A DNA stretch of 64,000 nucleotides, from the NCBI RefSeq assembly GCF_018332695.1, contig NZ_BOQN01000047.1, positions 1-64,000 on the forward strand. The letters are read 5' to 3'. The number at the start of each line of letters is the position of its first letter. Within the stretch, counting starts at the first letter, position 1. A model generated the notes under the pieces. That model saw nothing but the letters and a program-made list of their open reading frames with translations. It was not told where the DNA came from and did no database searches. This document shows, piece by piece, positions 37,865 to 45,668 of this stretch. This DNA is from Paractinoplanes toevensis (lineage in GTDB: Bacteria > Actinomycetota > Actinomycetes > Mycobacteriales > Micromonosporaceae). A program made the position numbers and the translations under genes.

Positions 37865-39535
37865 TCACTTGGCTTCGGCGTAAGCGCCAACTACTGAGAC
37901 GTCCAACGGAAACCGCACCGAGGTCTCGCCGAACAGCAACCGTCCGGCCGTCGCCGCGCACTCGTTGACCGCGGCCACCACGGTGTCGGCCTCGTCGGCC
38001 GGGCAGTGCACCACCACCTCGTCGTGCACAAACAGCACCATTTCCGCTTTCATGCCGGTCAGCGCCGTGCGCAGGGTGGCCAGCAGGGTCAACGCCCACT
38101 CGGCCGCGGTGGCCTGGATGACGAAGTTGCGGGTGAAACGGCCCCGGGCCCGCCCGGACGCGCCGCCCTGGGCCTCGCCCGAACCGGTCTCCTCCGGCGG
38201 GTCGAGGCCCGCCTCCCGCCAGGCGGCCGCGGCGGGTGGGCAGGTGCGGCCCAGCCAGGAGCGGACCAGGCCGCCGGCCTCGCCGGTGCGGGCCGCGGCC
38301 TCGACGAACTCGAAGGCCTTCGGGTACTGCTTGCGCAGCACGGCCAGCGCCGGGATCGCGTTGCCGCCGGTCTGCCCGTACATCGCCCCGATCAGGGCGA
38401 CCTTGGCCTTGGCCCGGTCGCCGTCGAACGAGTCGGTGGCCAGCGCCGCGTAGAGATCGCCGGCCGCGCCGGCCGCCGCGAACCGCTGGTCACCGGAGAC
38501 GGCCGCCAGCATGCGCGGCTCCAACTGGCCGGCGTCGGCGACCACGAACCGCCAGCCCGGGTCGGCCACCACCGCGCGGCGCACCACCTTGGGCACCTGC
38601 AGGGCGCCGCCCCCGCGGGTCGCCCAGCGACCGGACACCACGCCACCCGGCACGTATTCCGGGCGGAACCGGCCGTCGCGCACCCAGGCGTCGCACCAGG
38701 ACCACCCGTGCGCCGTCCAGATGCGGTAGAGCTCCTTGTATTCCAGCAGCGGGCGCACGGCCGGGTGGTCGACCTGTTTCAGCACCCACTGCCGGGTGTT
38801 GGGGATCGTCACCCCGCTGCGGGCGAACGCCTTCACCACCTCGGCCGGCGAGTCGGGGTGCAGGCCGTGCAGGCCGAACGCCTCGTTGATCTCGGCGGTC
38901 AGCTCGGCCAGCCGGCGCGGCGGCCCGACCGGTTGCGGCGCACCGAGCAACTCGCGCAGCAGCTCGTCGTGCAGGTCGGCGCGCCACGGCAGGCCCACGT
39001 GCCCCATCTCGGCCCCGACCAGGGCACCCGCCGACTCGGCCGCCACCAGCAGCCGGAATCGGCCGGGGTGCTCGGTGCCGGCGATGCGGGCGTGCTGATC
39101 CGCATACACCTCCTGGACCGCCTCGAGCACGTCGAAGCCGGCGGCGGCCGGCGGAGCGCCGGTGGTCTCGAAGAGGGCGGCCTGGGCGAAGCCGGGCGGC
39201 TCGGCCGCCAGGCGAGGCGTATCGGGCGGGACCGGCAGGCCGAGCAACCGGGCCCGCGCCGCGGCCAGCGCCCGCGGCGCACCCCACCGGCCGGCGTGGC
39301 CGAGCAGCAGCGATTCGGTGAGCTCGAGATCGTGGCAGCGGGCCACCCGCACGCCCGCGCGCAACAGCACCGGATAGAGATCGAACGTGGCCGGCCAGAC
39401 CCACCGGGGATGATCGGCCGCCTCCCGCTCGCCGATCGCCGCGGCCAGGTCACGCACGTGCCGGGGCGGGCCGAGGGGGATCCCGTCGGCCCGCAGATCG
39501 AGCAGGCGCCCGTCGGGCGCCACCGCTACCAGCAC
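37865..39535 (-). CDS. PolA-like bifunctional 3'-5' exonuclease / DNA polymerase
   Basis: The product (556 residues) resembles the short family A DNA polymerases of actinobacteria that lack the 5' nuclease domain. A degenerate exonuclease-like domain (1-200) precedes the polymerase palm/fingers. Motif A reads VVADAGQLEPRML (canonical DYSQIELR, with the metal Asp and the Glu kept), motif B RAKAKVALIGAMYG, and motif C FVHDEVV with the catalytic Asp. It likely acts in repair or gap filling. The start is GTG 39535. It is transcribed toward metH, with the riboswitch in the 120-base gap. Confidence 0.85.
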   Translation of the reverse strand: MLVAVAPDGRLLDLRADGIPLGPPRHVRDLAAAIGEREAADHPRWVWPATFDLYPVLLRAGVRVARCHDLELTESLLLGHAGRWGAPRALAAARARLLGLPVPPDTPRLAAEPPGFAQAALFETTGAPPAAAGFDVLEAVQEVYADQHARIAGTEHPGRFRLLVAAESAGALVGAEMGHVGLPWRADLHDELLRELLGAPQPVGPPRRLAELTAEINEAFGLHGLHPDSPAEVVKAFARSGVTIPNTRQWVLKQVDHPAVRPLLEYKELYRIWTAHGWSWCDAWVRDGRFRPEYVPGGVVSGRWATRGGGALQVPKVVRRAVVADPGWRFVVADAGQLEPRMLAAVSGDQRFAAAGAAGDLYAALATDSFDGDRAKAKVALIGAMYGQTGGNAIPALAVLRKQYPKAFEFVEAAARTGEAGGLVRSWLGRTCPPAAAAWREAGLDPPEETGSGEAQGGASGRARGRFTRNFVIQATAAEWALTLLATLRTALTGMKAEMVLFVHDEVVVHCPADEADTVVAAVNECAATAGRLLFGETSVRFPLDVSVVGAYAEAK

Positions 39536-39571
39536 ACCGTCATTGTGCGGCCGGGGTACGACAGTTTTTGG

Positions 39572-39937
39572 TCAGAGCCAGACGGTGGCGAGCCAGGCGG
39601 CCACCACGGCCAGCACCAGCAGGACGGCGTTGAGCCAGAGCACGCTCGCCTCGCCCCGGCGCAGGTGCACGATCGCACCGCCGATCTGGATCAGCACCAG
39701 GCCGATCGCGGCGGCCAGGGCGAGGCCCTCGGCGATCCCGGTCAGCGGCGGCAGGACCAGGCCCAGCCCGCCGAGGATCTCCAGCGCGCCGATCAGCCGG
39801 ACCACCGGCATCGGGATCTGGTCGACCCAGCCCATCATCGGCCGGAGCTTCTCCTGGCTCTGGCTGACCTTCTGCACGCCGGCGAAGAGGTAGAAGACGG
39901 CAAGCAGCCCGGCGACGATCCAGTACGCGATTTCCAT
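39572..39937 (-). CDS. DoxX-family membrane protein
   Basis: The product (121 residues) has four hydrophobic helices (first IAYWIVAGLLAVFYLFAGVQKV) and the MPVVRLIGALEILGGLGLVLP stretch typical of DoxX/DoxD-like proteins, linked in actinobacteria to redox stress defence. ATG 39937 has an AAGGGG SD. It is divergent from an HxlR regulator, and a 21-base palindrome between them is a likely shared operator, so it is probably the regulated target. Confidence 0.82.
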   Translation of the reverse strand: MEIAYWIVAGLLAVFYLFAGVQKVSQSQEKLRPMMGWVDQIPMPVVRLIGALEILGGLGLVLPPLTGIAEGLALAAAIGLVLIQIGGAIVHLRRGEASVLWLNAVLLVLAVVAAWLATVWL

Positions 39938-39948
39938 GTCAGCCCCTT

Positions 39949-39969
39949 GGTTACTATCGGGAAGTAACC
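39949..39969. promoter_or_regulatory. Predicted HxlR operator between doxX-like and hxlR-like genes
   Basis: GGTTACT-N7-AGTAACC is a perfect 7+7 inverted repeat, starting 12 bases before the DoxX start codon on the minus strand. TTACT/AGTAA half-sites are typical for HxlR/MarR-like winged helix dimers. Confidence 0.65.
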
Positions 39970-40037
39970 ACATGATGGGGTACTCAAGAAGGCCGTACAA
40001 AAGGCACATCCGTGTGCCTGAGGAACCGGGAGCCGTC

Positions 40038-40406
40038 ATGAAGTACGTGCACAGCTGCATGATCCGCGGGGATGGCGGCCGGACGCTGCGGGCCATCCTC
40101 GACCAGATCTGCAACAAATGGACGTTGCTCGTCGTGGCCACCCTCGACGCCGGCACGCTGCGCTTCAAGGAGCTGCACCAGCGGATCCCCGGCATCTCTC
40201 AGCGCATGCTGACCCTGACCCTGCGCAACCTGGAACGCGACGGCCTGGTGTCCCGCACGGTGCACGCCGAGGTGCCGCCCCGGGTGGACTACGAACTGAC
40301 CGAGACCGGCCGCAGTCTCCTCGAGCCCGCGCTGGCCCTGGCCGGCTGGGCCATCGAGCATGTGCCGCAGATCGAGGCCAGCCGGGAGGCGTACAAGAAG
40401 GCTTAG
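40038..40406 (+). CDS. HxlR-family winged-helix regulator
   Basis: The product (122 residues) has the HxlR core GGRTLRAILDQICNKWTLLVVATL, the recognition region GISQRMLTLTLRNLERDGLVSR and the beta wing PPRVDYELTETGRSL. A Cys in HSCMIRGDGG near the N-terminus sits where several HxlR members sense thiol oxidation or aldehydes. I chose ATG 40038 with a GGGAG SD; upstream ATGs at 39972 and 39975 would overlap the operator. It is divergent from the DoxX gene. Confidence 0.85.
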   Translation: MKYVHSCMIRGDGGRTLRAILDQICNKWTLLVVATLDAGTLRFKELHQRIPGISQRMLTLTLRNLERDGLVSRTVHAEVPPRVDYELTETGRSLLEPALALAGWAIEHVPQIEASREAYKKA

Positions 40407-41230
40407 GGTGCGTTGTCGGCCCAGGCGTCGAGTTCGAAGCGGTGCAGCAGGCCGGGGGCGAACATCGCGGCGATCGACAGCACCGCGATCAGGGTGAAAG
40501 CCGTCCGCAGCACGATCGTCTCGGTCTTGCCGCCCACCCGCACGGCCAGCCCGTTCGGGACGCCGACCATCCGCCACATCCGCCGGCCGGTCGGTATCGG
40601 CCACAGGATCGGCACGCCCGCCGAGGTGATGATGTCGCCGAGCAGGTGCACGAAACAGCCCACCCCGACCGCGAACCCGAGCATCGGATAACCGCGGTCA
40701 CCCGGCAGGGCCGCCGCCGTGAGCCAGGCGATCACGCCCGAGCAGATCGTGACGATCACCCAGCCGGCCCGCTCGGCCCACTCGTCGAACAGGCCGCGAA
40801 GCGCGAGGCCCGCCATGAAGAAGATGATGCCCACCACGGCCCACTTGCCGTAGTGCGCACACAGCGCGGTCGTGCCCCAGCCGACCAGGGCCGCGAACGG
40901 CAGCGTGTGGGTGAACGTGCGATGCCCGTTGTTGCGCCGCGGATCCCGGCTGAGCCGGGTGGCGGTGTAGACGCCGAGCGAGATCTTCTCGATCACCTCG
41001 GCCACGAACAGGGAGAACACCCCGAACGTACGGGCTACCGTGGCGCCGCCCTTGTTGCGGGTGACCTTGCCGGACAGGTCGAGGTCGGGCAGCAGCGCCG
41101 CCCCGGCACAGACCGTGGTGCCCACCGCCACCGTCAGCGGCGACTGGCCGTAGCCCGCGAAGTGGTCCAGAGCCCAGCTGCCGGCCAGCCACGCGGCCGC
41201 CCCCGAAAGGGCGTGCGACGGTCCCATCAT
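40403..41230 (-). CDS. Membrane-bound metal-dependent hydrolase, YdjM/DUF457 type
   Basis: The product (275 residues) opens MGPSHALSGAAAWLA, with His in GPSH, then LLPDLDL (Asp pair) and HRTFTHTLPFAA, the His/Asp pattern of the YdjM family. Six to seven hydrophobic helices follow, including a second conserved FVHLLGDIITSAGV near the C-terminus. These are putative membrane hydrolases of unknown substrate. ATG 41230 has a GGGGAGGGG SD that can be masked by an upstream stem. Its stop overlaps the HxlR stop by 4 bases. Confidence 0.82.
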   Translation of the reverse strand: MMGPSHALSGAAAWLAGSWALDHFAGYGQSPLTVAVGTTVCAGAALLPDLDLSGKVTRNKGGATVARTFGVFSLFVAEVIEKISLGVYTATRLSRDPRRNNGHRTFTHTLPFAALVGWGTTALCAHYGKWAVVGIIFFMAGLALRGLFDEWAERAGWVIVTICSGVIAWLTAAALPGDRGYPMLGFAVGVGCFVHLLGDIITSAGVPILWPIPTGRRMWRMVGVPNGLAVRVGGKTETIVLRTAFTLIAVLSIAAMFAPGLLHRFELDAWADNAP

Positions 41231-41240
41231 CTTTTGTTGT

Positions 41241-41282
41241 CCCCTCCCCGCAAGCCGCTCACTTTCGCAGAGCGGGGAGGGG
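41241..41282 (-). promoter_or_regulatory. SD-masking stem upstream of the YdjM-like gene (or terminator)
   Basis: Perfect 11-bp arms CCCCTCCCCGC (41241-41251) and GCGGGGAGGGG (41272-41282) with a 20-base loop. On the minus strand the 3' arm is the ribosome binding region of the YdjM-like gene, 10 bases before its ATG. It may also end the DUF1707 transcript. Confidence 0.45.
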
Positions 41283-41314
41283 CGTTCAACGACCGTCGCG
41301 TCCACTGTCGATCT

Positions 41315-41779
41315 TTATTGCCTCCGCCACTCCGGGCCGTTCCACGGCGCGACGCGGTGCGCGTAGCTGTAGCGCGGCTCGTAGTGACTCCACCGGGCGT
41401 GCCGCACCAGCCCCATGACCAGGAAGACCAAGGGGATGGCCGGCCAGAAGAAGTGAGCGCCGGAGAGCACCCACAACCCGGTCAGGACGCCGGCGGCGAT
41501 CATCACGAAACTGGCGTGCCGGCGCAGGGCCCGGCGTGTCGCGAGCCGGAACTCCGGCGCGTGCGCCTCGGCCATCGCCCGCCGGCCTCCGTCGGGGAGA
41601 TCCGCCGTCAGCGGCCCCAGCTCATCGCGGTACTTGGTGGCGTACACGGCGGCCAGCCGCTCCTCGCCTTCCTCCAGGGTCAGGCGGCCCTCGGTCATCG
41701 CGGCGCGCAGGATCTCGGCGATCTGCTCGCGCTCTTTGTCGGAGGTCCGCATGCGGGTCGGGGTCTCGTTCGGGTTCAC
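41315..41779 (-). CDS. DUF1707 protein with two C-terminal membrane helices
   Basis: The product (154 residues) has the DUF1707 module near residues 10-62 (MRTSDKEREQIAEILRAAMTEGRLTLEEGEERLAAVYAT, here only described, with its RTSD, GRL and EE motifs). A basic linker and two hydrophobic segments (ASFVMIAAGVLTGLWVLSGAHFFW and AIPLVFLVMGLV) follow. DUF1707 is common in actinobacterial membrane-associated regulators; its function is unknown. The gene is upstream of the YdjM-like gene on the same strand. Confidence 0.8.
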   Translation of the reverse strand: MNPNETPTRMRTSDKEREQIAEILRAAMTEGRLTLEEGEERLAAVYATKYRDELGPLTADLPDGGRRAMAEAHAPEFRLATRRALRRHASFVMIAAGVLTGLWVLSGAHFFWPAIPLVFLVMGLVRHARWSHYEPRYSYAHRVAPWNGPEWRRQ

Positions 41780-42011
41780 GTTGTCCTCCTCGTGGACGTC
41801 GTGTCTCCAGAGTCGGCCTTCCGCCGCGCCGCGGCGTCGGCCCGGCGGCGCATCTTGGCGGCGGCTTTCCGGCGGTCAAAACCCTTGCGTGTACGACCGG
41901 GGGCTCATCGCCGAGTCGTCGCGTACGACCCAGGTCGTACCGGTGCTTCAGACCCAGCTCCGATGCCCCGGCCGGGCCCGGTGCCGTAGGTTCGGCCGCA
42001 TGGAGGAAGTG

Positions 42012-43232
42012 ATGCGACCGTGGGGTCCGCCGTGGCGGGAGGACCGCCGCAACCGGCGGTTCCGGAGTCGCCACTGGGCGCGTCCCGGTGCCGGTGTCGT
42101 CGCCGGCTTCTTCCATGTGATCGGGGCAAACAACGCGGCCGACGAGGGGGCCGTCTTCCGCCCGATCACCCGGTGGGTCGACGTCCTGCTGCTGGCCGGT
42201 CCGATCGCCCTGGTCTGGCGCAAGCGGTTCCCGGTCGCCGTCTTCGCGATCGCCGCGGCCGCCTCGATCGGCTTCGCCACGTTCGCGGCTCCCCGGTGGA
42301 GCTACGCGGTGGCCCCCGCGATCGCCCTGTTCAACCTGGCCCGGATGGGCCGCCCGTGGCCCGCCGCGATCGGCGGCGCCGTGTCCTACGTCGCCTACTT
42401 CGCGATCTGCTGGGCCTTCGCAGACCGGCTGGGGGTGCCGGCCGGCGCCCGGCCCGGCCTGCGTGAGGCCGTGCTCCTGGCCGTCGCCATGATCGTGCTG
42501 ATCTTCCTGGGCGGTGCTTCGAAGGTCCGGTCCGAGCACATGGCCGAGATGATGAAGATCCGGGCCGAGCGGGAACGCGCCAAGAAGGAGCAGGAGCGCC
42601 GCCAGGCGTCCGAGGAGCGGCTGCGGATGGCCCGGGAGCTGCACGACGTGCTCGGCCACCACCTGTCACTGATCAACGTGCAGGCCGGGGTGGGCCTGCA
42701 CCTGATGGACAAGCAGCCCGAGCAGGCCCGTGAGGCGCTCACCGCGATCAAGACCGCGTCCGCCGAGGCGCTGCGCGAGGTGCGGGCGGTGCTCGACGTG
42801 ATGCGCGCGGAAAACGAGTCGGCACCCCGGCAGCCGGCCCTGGGCCTCAACCGGCTGGAGGAGCTGACCGCCGACGCCGGCCTGCCGATCACCACCAAGA
42901 TCACCGGTGACGAGCGCCCGCTGCCGCCCGAGGTCGACCGCGCGGCCTACCGGATCGTCCAGGAAGCGCTGACCAACGTCCGCAAGCACGCCGGCCCGGG
43001 CGCGACCGCCTCGATCGCCGTCGATTACCTGCCGACGGCGTTGCACCTGGCCATCCGCAACGAGGGTCCGGACGCCGCCGAGACCGGCACCGACCCCGGC
43101 GAGGGCACGGGCATCGCCGGCATGCGCGAGCGCGCCCAGAGCCTCGGTGGCTCGGTGGAGGCCGGTCCGGTCGACGGCGGCTTCCTCGTCTCCGTCCTGC
43201 TGCCCACCCCCGACGACGGGAGCCTTTCGTGA
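42012..43232 (+). CDS. Sensor histidine kinase (NarX/DesK type)
   Basis: The product (406 residues) has a basic N-terminus, about four to five membrane helices (residues 30-175) and a charged coiled coil ([19 protein letters not shown]). The phospho-acceptor box is [16 protein letters not shown], and the ATPase domain has [12 protein letters not shown] and a C-terminal [14 protein letters not shown] 42012 has a GGAGG site 5 bases upstream. ATG 42000 is the alternative, lying 7 bases after TAGGTT as in a leaderless mRNA. It overlaps its response regulator gene by 4 bases. Confidence 0.88.
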   Translation: MRPWGPPWREDRRNRRFRSRHWARPGAGVVAGFFHVIGANNAADEGAVFRPITRWVDVLLLAGPIALVWRKRFPVAVFAIAAAASIGFATFAAPRWSYAVAPAIALFNLARMGRPWPAAIGGAVSYVAYFAICWAFADRLGVPAGARPGLREAVLLAVAMIVLIFLGGASKVRSEHMAEMMKIRAERERAKKEQERRQASEERLRMARELHDVLGHHLSLINVQAGVGLHLMDKQPEQAREALTAIKTASAEALREVRAVLDVMRAENESAPRQPALGLNRLEELTADAGLPITTKITGDERPLPPEVDRAAYRIVQEALTNVRKHAGPGATASIAVDYLPTALHLAIRNEGPDAAETGTDPGEGTGIAGMRERAQSLGGSVEAGPVDGGFLVSVLLPTPDDGSLS

Positions 43233-43903
43233 TCACCGTGCTGCTGGCCGACGACCAGGCGCTGCTGCGGGCCGGTTTCCGGGCGCTGCTCAACGCCGAG
43301 CCCGACATAAAGGTCGTGGCCGAGGCCGCCGACGGCCTGGAGGCGGTCCGGCAGGCTCAGCAGACCCGCCCCGACGTCGTGCTGATGGACATCCGGATGC
43401 CCGGCGTCGACGGCCTCGAGGCGACCAAGCGCATCGCCGCCGACCCGGCCCTGGCCGAGACCCGGGTGGTCATCCTGACCACGTTCGAGCTCGACGAGTA
43501 CGTGTTCGAGGCCCTGCGCGGCGGCGCCTCCGGCTTCCTGGTGAAGGACACCGAGCCGGTCGACCTGCTGCGCGGCATCCGGGCGGTCGCGGCCGGCGAC
43601 GCCCTGTTGTCGCCGAGCGTGACCCGCCGGGTGATCGGCGAGTTCGCCACCAAGCAGGCCCAGTTCCGCCCGGTCGCCCCGCCCGCCCTGCTCGATGCCC
43701 TGACCGACCGTGAGCGGGAGGTCCTCGTCCTGGTCGCCGAGGGCCTGTCCAACGACGAGATCGCCGCCCGCCTGGTGATCAGCCCGGCCACCGCGAAGAC
43801 CCACGTGAGCCGCACCATGATCAAAATGGGTGCCCGGGACCGCGCCCAGCTGGTCGTCATCGCCTATGAGGCCGGCCTGATCCGCCCGGGCTGGCTCGGT
43901 TGA
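43229..43903 (+). CDS. Response regulator, NarL/FixJ family
   Basis: The product (224 residues) has a receiver domain with DDQ near residue 8 and phospho-Asp in [13 protein letters not shown] near residue 53. A LuxR helix-turn-helix near 155-215 ([25 protein letters not shown]) follows. The GTG start overlaps the kinase stop (GTGA), so the two are coupled. Its targets are not evident locally. Confidence 0.9.
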   Translation: MITVLLADDQALLRAGFRALLNAEPDIKVVAEAADGLEAVRQAQQTRPDVVLMDIRMPGVDGLEATKRIAADPALAETRVVILTTFELDEYVFEALRGGASGFLVKDTEPVDLLRGIRAVAAGDALLSPSVTRRVIGEFATKQAQFRPVAPPALLDALTDREREVLVLVAEGLSNDEIAARLVISPATAKTHVSRTMIKMGARDRAQLVVIAYEAGLIRPGWLG

Positions 43904-43921
43904 AAATTCCTTCCGCGGCTC

Positions 43922-43949
43922 TGTCGAAAACGCCGGGGCGGCGGCGTCA
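43922..43949 (+). promoter_or_regulatory. ECF-type promoter upstream of the DGPF gene
   Basis: TGTCGA (43922-43927), 17 bases, then CGTCA (43945-43949). A TGTCGA -35 with a CG-start -10 is, from memory, the motif reported for ECF42 sigma factors, and the downstream genes are the ECF42 pair itself. Confidence 0.5.
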
Positions 43950-43997
43950 TCACTTCGCCGGTGCCGCAACGGGCGGCGCCCGGGAGGGGAGACCCTG

Positions 43998-44351
43998 ATG
44001 CACTACGCACTTCTGATCTACGGCAACGAGAAGGCCTGGGAGTGCCGGGACGAGCGGGAGAAGCAGGAGAACCACGAGCGGCACGGCCGATTCATGGCGA
44101 TGCTGCGCGAGCGTGGCGCCCTGCTGCCCGGCGGGCAGGAGCTCGCGGCGGCCAGCACGGCCACCACCGTGCGCAACGGCGACCAGGTCTCGGTCACCGA
44201 CGGGCCGTACGCGGAGACGGCCGAACAGATCGGCGGGTTCTACCTGATCGACGCGCCCGACCTGGACGCGGCGCTGGAGATCGCCCGGCAGCTGCCCGAG
44301 CCGATCGTCGAGGTCCGGCCGGTCGTGATGCACCCGGAGATGGGCAACTGA
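43998..44351 (+). CDS. DGPF/YCII-related domain protein
   Basis: The product (117 residues) is a YCII-fold protein. It opens MHYALLIYGNEKAWE, and the family DGPF motif appears as TDGPYAET (residues 67-74), with the final EVRPVVMHPE strand. DGPF proteins are the usual genomic partners and targets of ECF42 sigma factors; their biochemical role is not established. It is preceded by GGGGAG and overlaps the sigma gene by 4 bases. Confidence 0.88.
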   Translation: MHYALLIYGNEKAWECRDEREKQENHERHGRFMAMLRERGALLPGGQELAAASTATTVRNGDQVSVTDGPYAETAEQIGGFYLIDAPDLDAALEIARQLPEPIVEVRPVVMHPEMGN

Positions 44352-45550
44352 CCGCTGAACAGGCCGTCGAGCAGGCGTACCGCGACGAGTGGTCACGCCT
44401 GCTCGCCCTGCTCGTCACCCGGCTGCGGCGGTTCGACGTGGCCGAGGACAGCCTGCAGGACGCGTTCGTGGCGGCCGCGCGGGTCTGGCCGGAGCAGGGC
44501 GTGCCGGCGAAACCGGCGGCGTGGCTGTGGACGGCGGCCTACCGGCGGGCGCTCGACCGGGTGCGGCGGGAGGAGGCCGACGCCCGGCGGCTCCCGCTGC
44601 TGATCGCCGACCCGGCGCCGGCCGACGACTACAGCGATGTCGCCGACGAGCGACTGCGGCTGCTCTTCGCCTGTTGCCACCCGGCGCTGCGCCCGGACGC
44701 CCGGGCCGCGCTGATGCTGCGCTTCGTGGCCGGCCTGACCACCGCCGAGATCGCGCGGTTGTTCCTGGTCGGCGAGCCGACGATGGCTGCGCGGCTGACC
44801 CGGGCCAAGGCGAAGATGGCGGTGGCCGGCATCCCGCTGCGCGCGCCGTCGGCGGCCGACCTGCCGGAACGCCTCGACGTGGTGCTGCGGGTCATCTACC
44901 TGATCTTCACCGAGGGCTACCGGGCCACGGCCGGCCCGGAGTTGGTCCGGCCGCGGCTGGCCGACGAGGCGATCCGGCTCGGCTACCTGGTCGGTGAGCT
45001 GCTGCCCGGCGAACCACGCACGCTGGCCCTGCTCGCGCTGATGCTGCTGCAGCACGCCCGGCGGGACGCCCGAGTGGCCGAGGACGGCGCCCTCGTCCTG
45101 CTGCCCGACCAGGACCGCGCACGATGACGGCACGACGAGATCGCCCGCGGGGTGAGCCTGCTCGGCCTGCTGGAGGCGGCGCCGATGCCGGGGGAATACC
45201 ACCTGCAGGCGCTGATCGCGGCCGAGCACGCCAAACCGGCACCGACCGACTGGCCGCGCATCGCCCACCTGTACGCCGAGCTGGAACGCCGCACACCGTC
45301 CCCGATGGTCCGGCTCAACCGGGCCGTTGCGGTGGCCGAGGCCGGTTCGCCGGAGGCCGCGCTGTCCCTGATGGACGGGCTGGTCGTGCGGGACAGCCAC
45401 CTGCTGCCCGCGGTCCGCGCCGAGTTGCTCACCCGCCTGGGCCGGCACGCCGAGGCCGCTGAGGCCTTCGACGAGGCACTGACCCTGGTCCGCACCGACC
45501 CGGAACGCCGGCACCTGCTGCGCCGCCGCGCCACTCCGCCGCAAGGCTGA
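44348..45550 (+). pseudogene. ECF42-type sigma factor interrupted by one in-frame TGA
   Basis: The frame encodes an ECF sigma factor: sigma2 (residues 1-75, with RRFDVAEDSLQDAFVAAARVWP), sigma4 (AALMLRFVAGLTTAEIARLFLV) and a long C-terminal helical TPR extension typical of ECF42. At 45125-45127 a TGA replaces the TGG of the conserved DQDR-x-R-W motif; reading continues in the same frame to 45550. The first part alone ends after DQDRAR, losing the extension. No ATG/GTG/TTG lies near the sigma2 start; CTG 44348 overlaps the DGPF stop (CTGA) and has GGAG 8 bases upstream. It may be a pseudogene, a readthrough product (TGA-C) or a sequence error. Confidence 0.82.
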
Positions 45551-45655
45551 GGGGTGCCGAGCGGATCGAGGACGGCCGCACCCTAAAGGGCGGATCTTTG
45601 ACGCGGAGGGTGTCGGCTTTTGTGCGGAGCGTTTCGGCGGACGGGGTCGTACTCC

Positions 45656-45661
45656 TAGCAT
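45656..45661 (+). promoter_or_regulatory. -10 element of a probable leaderless transcript
   Basis: TAGCAT ends 7 bases before ATG 45669. The only purine-rich run (GGGGG) touches the ATG, too close to act as an SD. Confidence 0.45.
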
Positions 45662-45668
45662 CCGGGGG

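Noticed and set aside
45125-45127. Selenocysteine at the in-frame TGA of the ECF42 gene
   Set aside because: The family residue here is Trp, not Cys, and I see no convincing SECIS-like stem directly after the codon.
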